From B10-G9 sp963712165 (GTDB lineage: Bacteria; Chloroflexota; Anaerolineae; Anaerolineales; UBA11858): a stretch of 64,000 bases of DNA. Under the pieces are notes generated by a model. That model was given only the letters and a program-made list of their open reading frames with translations. It ran no database searches and was not told where the DNA came from. Where the stretch lies: contig CAVQGY010000002.1 of NCBI GenBank assembly GCA_963712165.1, positions 558,001 through 622,000 on the forward strand, given 5' to 3'. Positions 16,161 to 25,104 of the stretch are shown in pieces; positions within the stretch are counted from its first letter, which is position 1; each line of letters opens with the position of its first letter. The position numbers were made by a program, and so were the translations under genes.

Positions 16161-17018
16161 GTGATCAATAATTTCTGGAATTATTTGCTGTTCTTTTTTC
16201 AGCGAGCAAATTGGCTCAGTGTAGTTGATATTCTGCTCGTAGCGGCCGTGGTATTTATTGTCCTGTATCTACTCAGGGACACCAAAGCACTGGTCTTGAT
16301 GAGGGGTGTCCTTTTCCTGATCGTTATTATCAGCCTATTGTCCAGTTTGCGTGTTTTGCCAGCTTTTTCTTGGCTGGTAAGTAATACGATCCCAACCCTT
16401 CTCTTGGCCATCCCGGTGATATTTGCCCCTGAAATCAGGCGTGTATTGGAACGGATTGGCCGGTCTGGTTCGATCCTCGCTCAAGATCAGTATTCCTCAG
16501 AAATGGACAGGATAATCCGGCAGGTAGTCCGCGCCGCCCGGAGGATCGCCGAGCGTAAATATGGAGGATTGATCGTCTTTTCTCGGCTTGATTCTCTTCG
16601 AGCCTATGTAGATACAGGTGTCCTTCTTAAAGCTGAGGTAACACCAGAAACACTAATTCAGATCTTCTATCCCAACACGCCTTTGCATGATGGCGCGGTC
16701 ATTCTGGCAGATGAAATGATCGCCGCTGCGGGGTGTGTGCTTCCCTTATCAGCAAGCGGCGTTTTGGAAGAATCTCCTGAAAGGTCCATGGGTCTGAGAC
16801 ATCGGGCGGCTCTTGGTATCGCTGAGGAGACAGATGCGATCGCGGTAGTCATATCGGAAGAAACAGGCATTGTTTCCCTGGCATATGAGGGGAAGTTGGA
16901 TAAATATGTGCCCCTGGATGAACTACAGGCCAAACTGACGGGCTTTTTCATACCGGAAGAGACCCAACGCTCCCTGTTCTCTCGCCTGATCACCCCCTTC
17001 CAAGGAAAACCAAAATGA
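16161..17018 (+). CDS. dacA: Diadenylate cyclase (CdaA/DacA type)
   Basis: Membrane-bound enzyme that makes c-di-AMP from two ATP. The N-terminus has about three transmembrane helices (from VDILLVAAVVFIVLYLL to NTIPTLLLAIPVIF). The DAC domain follows with the catalytic motifs LHDGAVIL and GLRHRAALGIAEETDAIAVVISEETG. The 285 aa is normal for CdaA. The start is GTG at 16161. The stop codon overlaps the ybbR ATG (ATGA), so the two are translationally coupled, matching the dacA-ybbR pairs of Gram-positive bacteria. Confidence 0.95.
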   Translation: MINNFWNYLLFFFQRANWLSVVDILLVAAVVFIVLYLLRDTKALVLMRGVLFLIVIISLLSSLRVLPAFSWLVSNTIPTLLLAIPVIFAPEIRRVLERIGRSGSILAQDQYSSEMDRIIRQVVRAARRIAERKYGGLIVFSRLDSLRAYVDTGVLLKAEVTPETLIQIFYPNTPLHDGAVILADEMIAAAGCVLPLSASGVLEESPERSMGLRHRAALGIAEETDAIAVVISEETGIVSLAYEGKLDKYVPLDELQAKLTGFFIPEETQRSLFSRLITPFQGKPK

Positions 17019-18235
17019 AAATCATGCGTTGGCTGGGGAGCCATCTCACCTCACTGATCTTATCCCTCTTGCTGGCTCTGGTGGTTTGGTTCTCTGCAGT
17101 CACTTCGGTAAATCCCAGCACAGAGGCTGAATTCATACTGCCCCTTAAAGTTGTCCAACAGGCCTCTGATATTGCTATCGAAGAAGACCTTCCTGACTTT
17201 ATAAATATTACGCTGTTGGCACCGGAAAGCATAATCCAACAATTACAGGAAGACAATCCGTTGTTCGCGTTTATTGACCTGACTGGTATTTCTGCTGGGA
17301 CTTATCTTTTCACAGTGCAGATCGATATTCCTGACCACATAAAGCCAATCCGGGTTCTCGAACAAAACCCCGAACAGCTGGAGCTCAGGGTGAGCAATCT
17401 GATCACCAAGGTTCTCCCCGTTTCCATTCAGATTAAGGGAAAGCCTGCCATTGGCTATCAAACTAGTGGTTTGACTTGGGATGGAAATGAGATTACGGTC
17501 AAGGGCCGGGAGAATCGAGTCCAGAGAGTAGTCTCCGTTGTGGGAAGCCTGGACATAACAGATGCGACTGGCACGATTTCTCGGACTGTTTACCTGGAAG
17601 CCCGGGATAGTAACGGTGAAGTTGTTGATGGGATCACGCTTGTGCCTGACGCGGTTACAGTTAATCAAGCAATCACCCTGCAGGGAGGATACCGTAATCT
17701 GGCAGTCAATGTAACCACCATAGGCTCTGTAGAGCCCGGATACCGCTTTACCAGCATAACACCTGCTCCACCTACCGTAATGGTATTCTCTGAAGATCCT
17801 CAGCTTGTTGAGGGACTGCCAGGGTATGTCAATACCAAACCGCTAGACCTCACCGGAGTGGACGGTTATTTGGAAACCATCCTTGAGCTGGATCTACCTG
17901 AAGGCATCTCCGTGATAGGGGATCCCACTGTGCTGGTCCAGGTCAATGTCACTGCATTGGAAACAAGCCTGGTGATCACCCGCGATATCGAAGTCATCGG
18001 ATTGCTTCCGGGACTGAATGCGAGTATATCCCCGCTGCAGGTGACGGTGAGTGTGTCCGGTCCTGTGCCAGTTCTCGAAAACCTTACCTTAAGGGATATT
18101 CGAGTTGTGATCGATCTAACCGGTCTGGAAGTTGGGACACATACCATCAGCCCGACAGTTGATATATTGCCGGATGATGTAGTGTTCGAAGACCTATCTC
18201 CCATTACAGTTGAGGTAGTTATCCGGGAAGGATAA
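17015..18235 (+). CDS. ybbR: YbbR-like domain protein (CdaR-type regulator of diadenylate cyclase)
   Basis: Predicted extracytoplasmic regulator of the neighbouring diadenylate cyclase. One N-terminal membrane anchor (LTSLILSLLLALVVWFSAVTSVNP) is followed by about four YbbR repeats of ~80 residues. Their recurring signs are V..V.I.G near each repeat start and VTVSG/VTVKG-like strands. The 406 aa is usual for CdaR. It begins inside the last codons of dacA, and der follows 33 bp downstream. Confidence 0.9.
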   Translation: MKIMRWLGSHLTSLILSLLLALVVWFSAVTSVNPSTEAEFILPLKVVQQASDIAIEEDLPDFINITLLAPESIIQQLQEDNPLFAFIDLTGISAGTYLFTVQIDIPDHIKPIRVLEQNPEQLELRVSNLITKVLPVSIQIKGKPAIGYQTSGLTWDGNEITVKGRENRVQRVVSVVGSLDITDATGTISRTVYLEARDSNGEVVDGITLVPDAVTVNQAITLQGGYRNLAVNVTTIGSVEPGYRFTSITPAPPTVMVFSEDPQLVEGLPGYVNTKPLDLTGVDGYLETILELDLPEGISVIGDPTVLVQVNVTALETSLVITRDIEVIGLLPGLNASISPLQVTVSVSGPVPVLENLTLRDIRVVIDLTGLEVGTHTISPTVDILPDDVVFEDLSPITVEVVIREG

Positions 18236-18268
18236 TTCACAACCCGATCAGTTTTCCCTCTGAAACCT

Positions 18269-19639
18269 ATGCAGAAACCGATTGTTGCCATAATTGGCAG
18301 ACCCAATGTGGGCAAAAGCACCCTTTTTAATCGCCTGGCAGAACGCCGCATGGCTATTGTTGATGACATACCAGGCACTACCAGGGACCGGTTAACCACA
18401 GAAGTGGAATGGACCGGAGTGGTATTTGATATCGTTGATACTGGCGGTCTGGATCCAACCCGGGTTGGGCCCGGGAAAAATCAAGAACCCCTTTCCATCG
18501 GATCCCATCAATTCATTGAGGAGATCCGCATACAGGCGGAGATCGCTATCCAGGAAGCGGATGCGATCTTATTTGTTGTGGATGGACAAACAGGTGTAAC
18601 TCCAGCAGATAGGGAAATTACGGAATCACTCAGAAAAAAACAAAAGATACGGGATGGAAATCCATATCCCCCGGTATTGCTTGTGGTCAACAAATGCGAT
18701 AACAAGAAGACCAGGCAGAATGCAGTTCAATTCTATGAACTCGGCTTTAAGGAGATCCATATCATCTCTGCTCTGCATGGATCAGCTACAGGGGATATGC
18801 TGGACGCCCTGATCAAAGTCCTCCCCGAGGGGGGAGAAGAAGAGCTGGATTCTTCTGTAAAGATAGCCATATTGGGTAAACCCAATGTGGGGAAATCCAG
18901 CCTGTTGAACAGAATGATTGGCGAAGACCGCGTTATTGTCAGTAATATTCCAGGCACTACAAGAGATTCAATAGATACCCGCCTGGAGTATAAGGATATA
19001 CCGATTACGATCATTGATACGGCAGGGATAAGAAAGCGGGGAAGCATCGAGCCTGGTGTAGAGAAATACAGCGTGCTGCGAGCTATGAAAGCTATCGAAC
19101 GAGCCGATGTTGCTCTCCTGGTCGTGGATGCATTTGAAGGGATTAAGTCCCAGGACACGCATGTGGCGGGTTATATACTGGATGAGTGGAAAAGCGTGGT
19201 CGTTATCATCAATAAATGGGACCTGATCGAAAAAGATTCCCATACAATGGCTGAATTCACCCAGTATATTCGCTTTGAGCTTAATTTTATGGACTATGTG
19301 CCCATTCTATTTACCTCGGCGAAAACTGGAAAGCGAGTGGACCAGATCCTGGACCTGGCCCTGGAGGTCCAACAACAGCGTCTAGTGAGGCTGCCCACGT
19401 CCCAGGTGAACCGGATTGTGCAAAATGCCCAGGATAGACACCCTTCACCTTCCAAAGCTGGCAGACACCTGAAGATCTACTACGGTTCCCAGGTCCGCAA
19501 TGACCCGCCAACCTTTCTACTGCATGTGAATGACCCCTCCTTAGCGCATTTTACATATCTGCGCTACATCGAGAACCAGATCCGTGAACAGGAACCTTTT
19601 TTAGGGACACCGATCAAGATCATTCTGAGACAGAGTTGA
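18269..19639 (+). CDS. der: Ribosome-assembly GTPase Der (EngA)
   Basis: Double-GTPase needed for 50S subunit maturation. G domain 1: GRPNVGKSTLFN, switch PGTTRD, DTGGL, NKCD. G domain 2: GKPNVGKSSLLN, PGTTRD, DTAGIRKRG, NKWD. A C-terminal KH-like domain covers about residues 350-456. G domain 1 has a short insertion after DTGG (PTRVGPGKNQEPLSIGSHQF), making that loop about ten residues longer than in E. coli Der. Length and motifs are otherwise normal. It is probably read from the upstream unit. Confidence 0.97.
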   Translation: MQKPIVAIIGRPNVGKSTLFNRLAERRMAIVDDIPGTTRDRLTTEVEWTGVVFDIVDTGGLDPTRVGPGKNQEPLSIGSHQFIEEIRIQAEIAIQEADAILFVVDGQTGVTPADREITESLRKKQKIRDGNPYPPVLLVVNKCDNKKTRQNAVQFYELGFKEIHIISALHGSATGDMLDALIKVLPEGGEEELDSSVKIAILGKPNVGKSSLLNRMIGEDRVIVSNIPGTTRDSIDTRLEYKDIPITIIDTAGIRKRGSIEPGVEKYSVLRAMKAIERADVALLVVDAFEGIKSQDTHVAGYILDEWKSVVVIINKWDLIEKDSHTMAEFTQYIRFELNFMDYVPILFTSAKTGKRVDQILDLALEVQQQRLVRLPTSQVNRIVQNAQDRHPSPSKAGRHLKIYYGSQVRNDPPTFLLHVNDPSLAHFTYLRYIENQIREQEPFLGTPIKIILRQS

Positions 19640-19705
19640 CTTCTTAACAGATCCAGAATATCATCAGAATATAATGAAATCACTCCACCAGTGCAATACT
19701 TCCCC

Positions 19706-19734
19706 TTGCCTATAGGGAAGTTGTTTCATATAAT
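19706..19734 (+). promoter_or_regulatory. Sigma-70 promoter for lepB
   Basis: TTGCCT (19706-19711), 17-nt spacer, TATAAT (19729-19734), 30 bp before the lepB ATG. A 7-bp inverted repeat (ACTTCCC 19698-19704, GGGAAGT 19715-19721) brackets the -35 and could be an operator. Confidence 0.7.
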
Positions 19735-19764
19735 CTGACACACATCAAAGGTATTGATTCAAAA

Positions 19765-20355
19765 ATGACAGGCGAACTGGATACCATTCCTATCAAGGTG
19801 GAAGATCCCCGACCGGAGCGCCCCAATCTGCTGGGGATACTGGTGGATATTCTGGAAACTCTCCTTTTATCAGTCGTGCTCTTTTTCCTGATAAACGCGG
19901 TTTCCGCCCGGATCCGGATCGATGGTTCCAGCATGGAGCCTAATCTTCACCATGATGAATTTGTGATTGTCAGCAAAGTCAATTACCGGATCGGTGAGCC
20001 CGAACGGGGAGATGTGGTGGTATTTGATTTCCCGCGTAATATCACTGAGGAATACATCAAGCGGATCATAGGGTTGCCGGGAGAAAAGATCAAGATCGAA
20101 GACGGCCAGGTTTATGTGAATGGTGAAGCACTGATGGAGCCATATTTGAAAGCGGAACCACTGTATGAGGGTGAGTGGTTGGTTCAAGAAGATGAGCTCT
20201 TTGTATTGGGCGATAACCGTAATAATTCATCTGATTCCCATAACTGGGGCATGGTACCCATAGAGAACGTGGTTGGAGAAGCGCTATTAGTATATTGGCC
20301 ACCCAGTTCGTGGGGAATTATTAGTGGGGCTAAACCGGTTTTGGCTTCTGATTGA
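19765..20355 (+). CDS. lepB: Signal peptidase I
   Basis: Membrane serine protease that removes signal peptides from secreted proteins. One transmembrane helix (about residues 28-50, ETLLLSVVLFFLINAV) precedes the catalytic domain. The Ser is in SSMEPNLHHDEFVIVSK, the Lys in EYIKRIIGLPGEKI, and the C-terminal box is LGDNRNNSSDSHNWG. The 196 aa and single helix match Gram-positive-type SipS. It has its own promoter. Confidence 0.95.
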   Translation: MTGELDTIPIKVEDPRPERPNLLGILVDILETLLLSVVLFFLINAVSARIRIDGSSMEPNLHHDEFVIVSKVNYRIGEPERGDVVVFDFPRNITEEYIKRIIGLPGEKIKIEDGQVYVNGEALMEPYLKAEPLYEGEWLVQEDELFVLGDNRNNSSDSHNWGMVPIENVVGEALLVYWPPSSWGIISGAKPVLASD

Positions 20356-20484
20356 TATCGAATTGATAGAGAAAGCAGAGCCATTATTTCCGGTCTAACA
20401 CAACATTTTTTATTATTGGTAGAAAGATAAATATCATCTGGGAAAGGGTTTCCTCTGATATTGTTCGGAGACTGATGATAGAAT

Positions 20485-20518
20485 AACGGCCTTTTCCGTG
20501 GGGGAAGGGCGTTGTTTT
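20485..20518 (+). terminator. Probable terminator after lepB
   Basis: AACGGCCTTTTCC (20485-20497) can pair with GGGGAAGGGCGTT (20501-20513), with G-U pairs and one mismatch, followed by GTTTT. The hairpin lies only 40 bp before the next gene, so it may also act in that gene's leader. Confidence 0.5.
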
Positions 20519-20555
20519 GGTTCTGAAAGAAGGGAATCGAAGAAGGGAGAACAGA

Positions 20556-21128
20556 ATGTCCCAAGGGGCACTCACAAAACGCATCATCCCTATCCATGTG
20601 CTGACATCAAGCTACAGGATAGCGGGTACTGTTAAAGTGAGCAACTCCGGGTTAAGCGGGCTGTTGACCGATTCGACCAGCCAATTTATGACCATTATGG
20701 ATGCCAGCCTGGGACGGATCCATGACCCTGATTTCCTGGTTCAGCGCTTGCCAGATATTCGCCTGGTTAAAGATCAGATTCACAGCGCTAGCGTGAAACG
20801 GCGCCAGGATATCGGGCCAAGGGGGATTACCAGGCCCGGGTACGAAAAAGTCAATGTGTTCAATATCGCCATAACCGACTCAGCGTATGAGTATGAAGGC
20901 ATCCTGGAATGGCCGGGCAGGTTCGATTTTACAGCGTTGATGTCAGGAGGGACCTGGGAATACCTGCCCATATTTGAGGGGATAGTAAGGGCGATCTTCT
21001 ATCCTGAGCTGGAGATACGTAGTGATGCCATGTTGGTCAATCGCAAACACATTGCCACCTTCACGCACGGGTTGAAAAAGGAAGACGAAGACTCATCTCT
21101 GCCGGGAATCCCATTAGGGTTGACCTGA
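20556..21128 (+). CDS. Conserved hypothetical protein
   Basis: I do not recognise a named family. The ATG at 20556 follows AGAAGGGAG; upstream in-frame starts lack a site. The protein is soluble, 190 aa, with no signal peptide or membrane helix. Its middle part alternates strands (YEKVNVFNIAITDSAYEYEGILEWPGRFDFTALMSG has strand-turn spacing), suggesting a mostly beta fold. The C-terminus is acidic (KKEDEDSS). Its -35-containing end overlaps the promoter of the tRNA gene. Function unknown. Confidence 0.7.
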   Translation: MSQGALTKRIIPIHVLTSSYRIAGTVKVSNSGLSGLLTDSTSQFMTIMDASLGRIHDPDFLVQRLPDIRLVKDQIHSASVKRRQDIGPRGITRPGYEKVNVFNIAITDSAYEYEGILEWPGRFDFTALMSGGTWEYLPIFEGIVRAIFYPELEIRSDAMLVNRKHIATFTHGLKKEDEDSSLPGIPLGLT

Positions 21129-21148
21129 TTAACTGGGAATGGTAAAAT
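21120..21148 (+). promoter_or_regulatory. Sigma-70 promoter for tRNA-Glu
   Basis: TTGACC (21120-21125), 17-nt spacer, TAAAAT (21143-21148), with the tRNA starting 30 bp further on. The -35 overlaps the stop region of the upstream gene. Confidence 0.65.
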
Positions 21149-21178
21149 TTTTCCCGTTGTCTTAACTAAATAATAAAT

Positions 21179-21251
21179 GCCCCCATCGTCTAGGGGACCA
21201 GGACATAACCCTTTCAAGGTTAAGACCGGAGTTCGAATCTCCGTGGGGGCA
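21179..21251 (+). tRNA. tRNA-Glu (anticodon UUC)
   Basis: A 73-nt cloverleaf with acceptor stem GCCCCCA/TGGGGGC (21179-21185 with 21244-21250), D-arm containing TCTAGGGGACCAGGA, and an anticodon loop CTTTCAA giving TTC. The T-arm has GTTCGAATC. The discriminator is A and CCA is not encoded. A terminator follows. Confidence 0.97.
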
Positions 21252-21258
21252 CAAATCG

Positions 21259-21290
21259 AACCACTCAATATTCTTGGGTGGTTTTTGTTT
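21259..21290 (+). terminator. Terminator after tRNA-Glu
   Basis: AACCACTCAA (21259-21268) pairs with TTGGGTGGTT (21274-21283, one G-U), followed by TTTGTTT. Confidence 0.75.
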
Positions 21291-21390
21291 AATATGGTCT
21301 TCTTTTAGAGGAAAAAATAGAAAAACTGAATAAAGATATTGGAAATTCCAGTTTAATAAACCAAGTTGATGATAATTAACCAATAAATAT

Positions 21391-21420
21391 TTGACATGCA
21401 CATGATTAATACAGTATGAT
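21391..21420 (+). promoter_or_regulatory. Sigma-70 promoter for the surface-protein locus
   Basis: TTGACA (21391-21396), 18-nt spacer, TATGAT (21415-21420), about 120 bp upstream of the lipoprotein ATG at 21543. Confidence 0.7.
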
Positions 21421-21542
21421 AAATAAGACTTCAAACAAGTTCAAAAACGCACAAACCAGATCGGGGGTCTTTCTGGCTTAATACATCTGTTTAGAGAAAT
21501 ATGGGGGTATTAATTACCAAGTCATTCTTTGAGGAGCATACA

Positions 21543-22334
21543 ATGACAGTGAAGAAATGGATATTCATAGTAATTCTCATTATAGGACTAACAGCATGCG
21601 AGGGATCTCCAGGTGTCGCAGATCTGCGGACCGAGGGACAAAGCCAAACCTGGATCGATGCCCCTCTGCCTAACTCTACTATCCCAAAGCTGCCCTATCA
21701 GCTAATGTTCCATGGGGCTAGTGCCAGCGGGATCGCCGAGTTCGAAGTATTGGTCAATGGTGTATCAACCACAAAGGTGCTCCCATCTTCTGCTGATATC
21801 AATGGGACGCTGTTTTTTGGAGAGTTCTGGTGGACGCCAGCTGCCCCCGGATTATTCCTGATCGAAGTGAAGTCGATCGGAAACGGGCAGGACAGCTCTT
21901 CTGATCAAGTATATGTGACCGTTAAGGGCGAGGAAGAGGAAGAGGAAGAGGAAGAGGTAACCCCCGAGGTAACAGCAACCGCAACACCACGGCCGATCAC
22001 GATCCCCACCCCTACCAATACACCTGTATCTACAGCCGGGCAGATTAAGGTTCACCTCTTTGTTGATGCAAATTCAAATGGCATCGAAGACGGATCGGAT
22101 GCTGATTACCGCAATGTTCGGGTCTCCCTCAGGCCTTGCAGCTGTAGCGGAAGATGCGCTGAGAGCCACCATGGCAACACCAATGATAATGGAAACGTTT
22201 TGTTTAGCAATCTTCCTTATGGGCCCTACTGTATTTCGACCAATAGTGGATTTACTCCCACAACCATCTATCCGGTCGATGTTAATGTCAATTCTCCGGC
22301 TCTGATTACGAAAAATATCGGCTATTCAAATTAA
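21543..22334 (+). CDS. Surface lipoprotein with Ig-like and SdrD-B/CNA-B-like domains
   Basis: The ATG at 21543 has a GAGGAG site and gives a lipoprotein signal (KKWIFIVILIIGLTAC). An Ig-like domain follows at about residues 35-125 (FEVLVNGVSTTKV and FFGEFWWTPAAPGLFLIEV). A poly-Glu tract and a Thr/Pro linker run to about 175. The C-terminal ~90 residues begin IKVHLFVDANSNGIEDGSD, the calcium-loop opening of SdrD-B/CNA-B-like beta domains, with a Cys-rich hairpin (CSCSGRCAES). Probably a cell-surface stalk or adhesin. The same WWTP/SWTP Ig signature recurs in the next two genes, so the three form one locus. Exact role unknown. Confidence 0.8.
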   Translation: MTVKKWIFIVILIIGLTACEGSPGVADLRTEGQSQTWIDAPLPNSTIPKLPYQLMFHGASASGIAEFEVLVNGVSTTKVLPSSADINGTLFFGEFWWTPAAPGLFLIEVKSIGNGQDSSSDQVYVTVKGEEEEEEEEEVTPEVTATATPRPITIPTPTNTPVSTAGQIKVHLFVDANSNGIEDGSDADYRNVRVSLRPCSCSGRCAESHHGNTNDNGNVLFSNLPYGPYCISTNSGFTPTTIYPVDVNVNSPALITKNIGYSN

Positions 22335-22401
22335 GTAGATGTTCATTCAAAGAAGAGGTGCAGTTTCCGGATAGTGTATTTCCCGAAACTCTTTGGACAC
22401 C

Positions 22402-22442
22402 ATAGTCTTCAACAAAGGTGATGATCAAATTATGAAGACTAT
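22402..22442. promoter_or_regulatory. Inverted repeat upstream of the first large surface protein gene
   Basis: Perfect 10-bp arms ATAGTCTTCA (22402-22411) and TGAAGACTAT (22433-22442) separated by 21 nt, ending 34 bp before the gene. It could be an operator or an mRNA hairpin. No copy is seen before the paralogue at 25105. Confidence 0.45.
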
Positions 22443-22476
22443 AAATATTTAGATCTTAAGGTAGGGAGGATATATC

Positions 22477-25047
22477 ATGTCTGAACCCTTCATCAAAGAA
22501 GCGAAGAAAAGCTCTCTATTGGTCAAATTGGTATTTGGGGCAGTGATTGTTGCGGTTTTGGCTGCGCTGGGCGTGATAGGGTATAAATTCATCAGCTATA
22601 GGGAAACGGGTGGGATACCAACTGATACTACCTCCGCCCAGGTAGCGATCAGCTATCCCTCACAGGGCATGCAGCTCGAGTTGAGTGATTCTGTGATGGT
22701 CGAGGCCGCGGCTATAGGCTCAAAACCATTTCTCTCGATGGAGTTATGGATCAATGGCGAGCTAGTGGGGGTGCAAGCCGCTCCCAGTGGAGGAGTACAT
22801 CCCTTTTCAACCTTTTTCTCATGGATGCCGGTCGAGGAAGGCATCTACTCCCTGATCGCCGCCGCAGTAGACGCTGATGGCAATAAGGAGATGTCTGCGG
22901 GTGTAACAGCATTTGTGGCCCATACAGAAACCGGGATTGAACCGCTGTCCGCCGACCAATTTGGTTCGCCATCCGTATTGCCCCCACCTTCTGGTGGCGG
23001 TTATTCCCCGCCTGAGGCGCCTTCAGCTGACGAGAGCATGGGGCCAGCGAGCAATTGGAAAGGGTCTACGGGAGATTGGGTTACGAGCTTGATGGCGGAA
23101 GTGAAACCAACCGCACCTGAACTGTACGTCGCCCCGGGAGAATGTGGGGCGCTTCTTCAGTTCCATGATCTGTCAGACAATGAGGAAGGTTTTGCCGTTT
23201 ATAGGCAGGTTGGTATCTCGCCCATGTGGGTGAAGATAGCGACATTAAGCTCCCAGTCAGATGTGGATTGGATCACCTACATAGACGAAGATATATATGG
23301 CGCAGTCTATTACTACGTGACTGCCTTCAACAGCCAGGGAGAATCGAAAAGCAATTTTGTTCTGGTGAGTATCGACCCCACGGATTGTGTTCACGAGAGC
23401 GAGGAAGCTGCTGTGGGTAAAATGGGTATGACGCTTCAGATCCCGAATCTTTTGACAGAGAAGGTGTATTGTTATATGTCAACTGATGGGATCAATTGGG
23501 CGCGCTTTCCGCAGTCCGGCTTCATGTCACCCGGAGGGGAAGGTATCCAGACAGAGATCATGGTCTTAGAACTCACTGGTAATGGATCAGAGGAAGAGCA
23601 AGCCGTTCCGGAGATGAGTTTGTACATGGAATGCTGGGGCTGGGAGGGGAGTGATCTGCAGCACCTCGGTACGCTGGAAGCAACGCACTTCCAACCCCAG
23701 GAAAACGTTGTTCATTATATCCCGGGTGAGGGTATAACAGGGCTATTGGAAGTCGAACCAAAACCAGATTCTAATATGGATAGCTTTTTCGATATTCAAA
23801 TTGATTTGGAGGATTATCCATTATATGTGGGTCAAATTGGTAAATTAGAAGCGACCAGTCCAGAGATCCCCAGGGTCTATCTCAGCCATACCACCGATTT
23901 TGAATTGTGCATGCAGCATGCGCCATCAGATGGAAATAAATTAGGCAGATGCTTTAGTTATCTGGAAGCCACTCAAGAAAATACTGGGGACAGCCCACAA
24001 CCTTTCCTTATCTGGGATTTTGATGATCTGGAACCGAATTGTGTGGGAGGGGTGAGTGAACAGTGCAAGAATTATTGGGAACTGTTGGATATGGCGGCTG
24101 AGAACGGCGGACAGGTTGGTTTTAACATCATCGGGCTGCAGGACGGGAAGAAATATAATTGGAATGTAACGGTACCAAACCAGACCATGTTCGTGGTGCC
24201 CCCCTTAGCATGCCTTGGTGAAACAGAGTTCAGTGTGCGCATGTGGTACCGGCCGGGGAATAAGGGAGTTGAAGTATCTGCCAGCCCTGGTGATCAGATC
24301 GGCGAGATCGGTGAGTTTGAACCAACTTCTGCGGAGATTCTTTACGGCCCATTCAGCAACTGGGTCAGTATTCCCTGCAACCTTTCCGTAATATCTGGCT
24401 TGACCATCATCGATCAGATCCAATACCTGGACATTACCTTTGAGACAGTGGAGTTCTTTGATTTGGATGATGATGATATGGGTTTCCAGGAAGTTGAGTT
24501 ATATGGCTACTTCAGGGTCAATGCACCCGCGATGGGGCATTGGTATGAAGAGCATTGTTTCTTTCCTGAGTTTGGAGGATGTGATAATACGATATTGGGG
24601 ACAACGCCCTGGGTCGGCGCAAGGCGCTATCTGAATCTTGCTTCCTGGGAGGTACACACAGTTAGTAATCCGGGTACTGGAGGGTTACAAGTATTTGGGA
24701 ATGATCTATACAATCTTTCCGACCATTACCTATGCCAATCTGACAGCAAATATTCCTGTTACGCATACCTAACTAAACCTTGGATAAAAAATAACAATAC
24801 TATTAGAGTGTTTGTGAAGGATGGTGACGCTCTGAGCTTTGAGGTTTTTCTGCGCGACTATGACGAGTTATCTGCAAATGATACGATTTGCATTGACACA
24901 ATTTTGACTGCCAGCAAAAGTCTCAGTCAATGGAGCGGCATCGATAGTTCTTACACTATTCACACTCCAACTGGTGTAAGCGGAGGTTGCAAGGTCAGTA
25001 TTTCAGTGAAAGCGGTTGGTGATCCTGTCCAGTTTGATATACCCTGA
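22477..25047 (+). CDS. Large membrane-anchored surface protein, Ig-like and FN3-like domains (paralogue 1)
   Basis: The ATG at 22477 follows GGGAGG. A short cytoplasmic start and one transmembrane helix (about residues 14-36, SLLVKLVFGAVIVAVLAALG) suggest an uncleaved N-terminal anchor. An Ig-like domain lies at about 48-150 (LWINGELVGVQAAP and FFSWMPVEEGIYSLIAA). A Pro/Ser linker follows, then an FN3-like domain at about 210-305 (ELYVAPGECGALLQFHDL to YYYVTAFNSQGESKS). The remaining 550 residues hold paired Cys and beta-rich repeats I cannot assign, ending with an RVFVKDGDALSFEVFLRDYDE block that recalls C2-like domains. No catalytic motif was seen. The neighbouring gene is a paralogue. Confidence 0.82.
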   Translation: MSEPFIKEAKKSSLLVKLVFGAVIVAVLAALGVIGYKFISYRETGGIPTDTTSAQVAISYPSQGMQLELSDSVMVEAAAIGSKPFLSMELWINGELVGVQAAPSGGVHPFSTFFSWMPVEEGIYSLIAAAVDADGNKEMSAGVTAFVAHTETGIEPLSADQFGSPSVLPPPSGGGYSPPEAPSADESMGPASNWKGSTGDWVTSLMAEVKPTAPELYVAPGECGALLQFHDLSDNEEGFAVYRQVGISPMWVKIATLSSQSDVDWITYIDEDIYGAVYYYVTAFNSQGESKSNFVLVSIDPTDCVHESEEAAVGKMGMTLQIPNLLTEKVYCYMSTDGINWARFPQSGFMSPGGEGIQTEIMVLELTGNGSEEEQAVPEMSLYMECWGWEGSDLQHLGTLEATHFQPQENVVHYIPGEGITGLLEVEPKPDSNMDSFFDIQIDLEDYPLYVGQIGKLEATSPEIPRVYLSHTTDFELCMQHAPSDGNKLGRCFSYLEATQENTGDSPQPFLIWDFDDLEPNCVGGVSEQCKNYWELLDMAAENGGQVGFNIIGLQDGKKYNWNVTVPNQTMFVVPPLACLGETEFSVRMWYRPGNKGVEVSASPGDQIGEIGEFEPTSAEILYGPFSNWVSIPCNLSVISGLTIIDQIQYLDITFETVEFFDLDDDDMGFQEVELYGYFRVNAPAMGHWYEEHCFFPEFGGCDNTILGTTPWVGARRYLNLASWEVHTVSNPGTGGLQVFGNDLYNLSDHYLCQSDSKYSCYAYLTKPWIKNNNTIRVFVKDGDALSFEVFLRDYDELSANDTICIDTILTASKSLSQWSGIDSSYTIHTPTGVSGGCKVSISVKAVGDPVQFDIP

Positions 25048-25104
25048 TACAGCATAAGGAAACCAAAAAAGCCACTGAAGATCATGAAATAGGGAGGATA
25101 GACC

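Noticed and set aside
20999..21268. Minus-strand frame reading PTEIRTPVLTLKG-type sequence over the tRNA
   Set aside because: This is the familiar false ORF made by translating the complement of a tRNA gene; the tRNA-Glu structure is clear.
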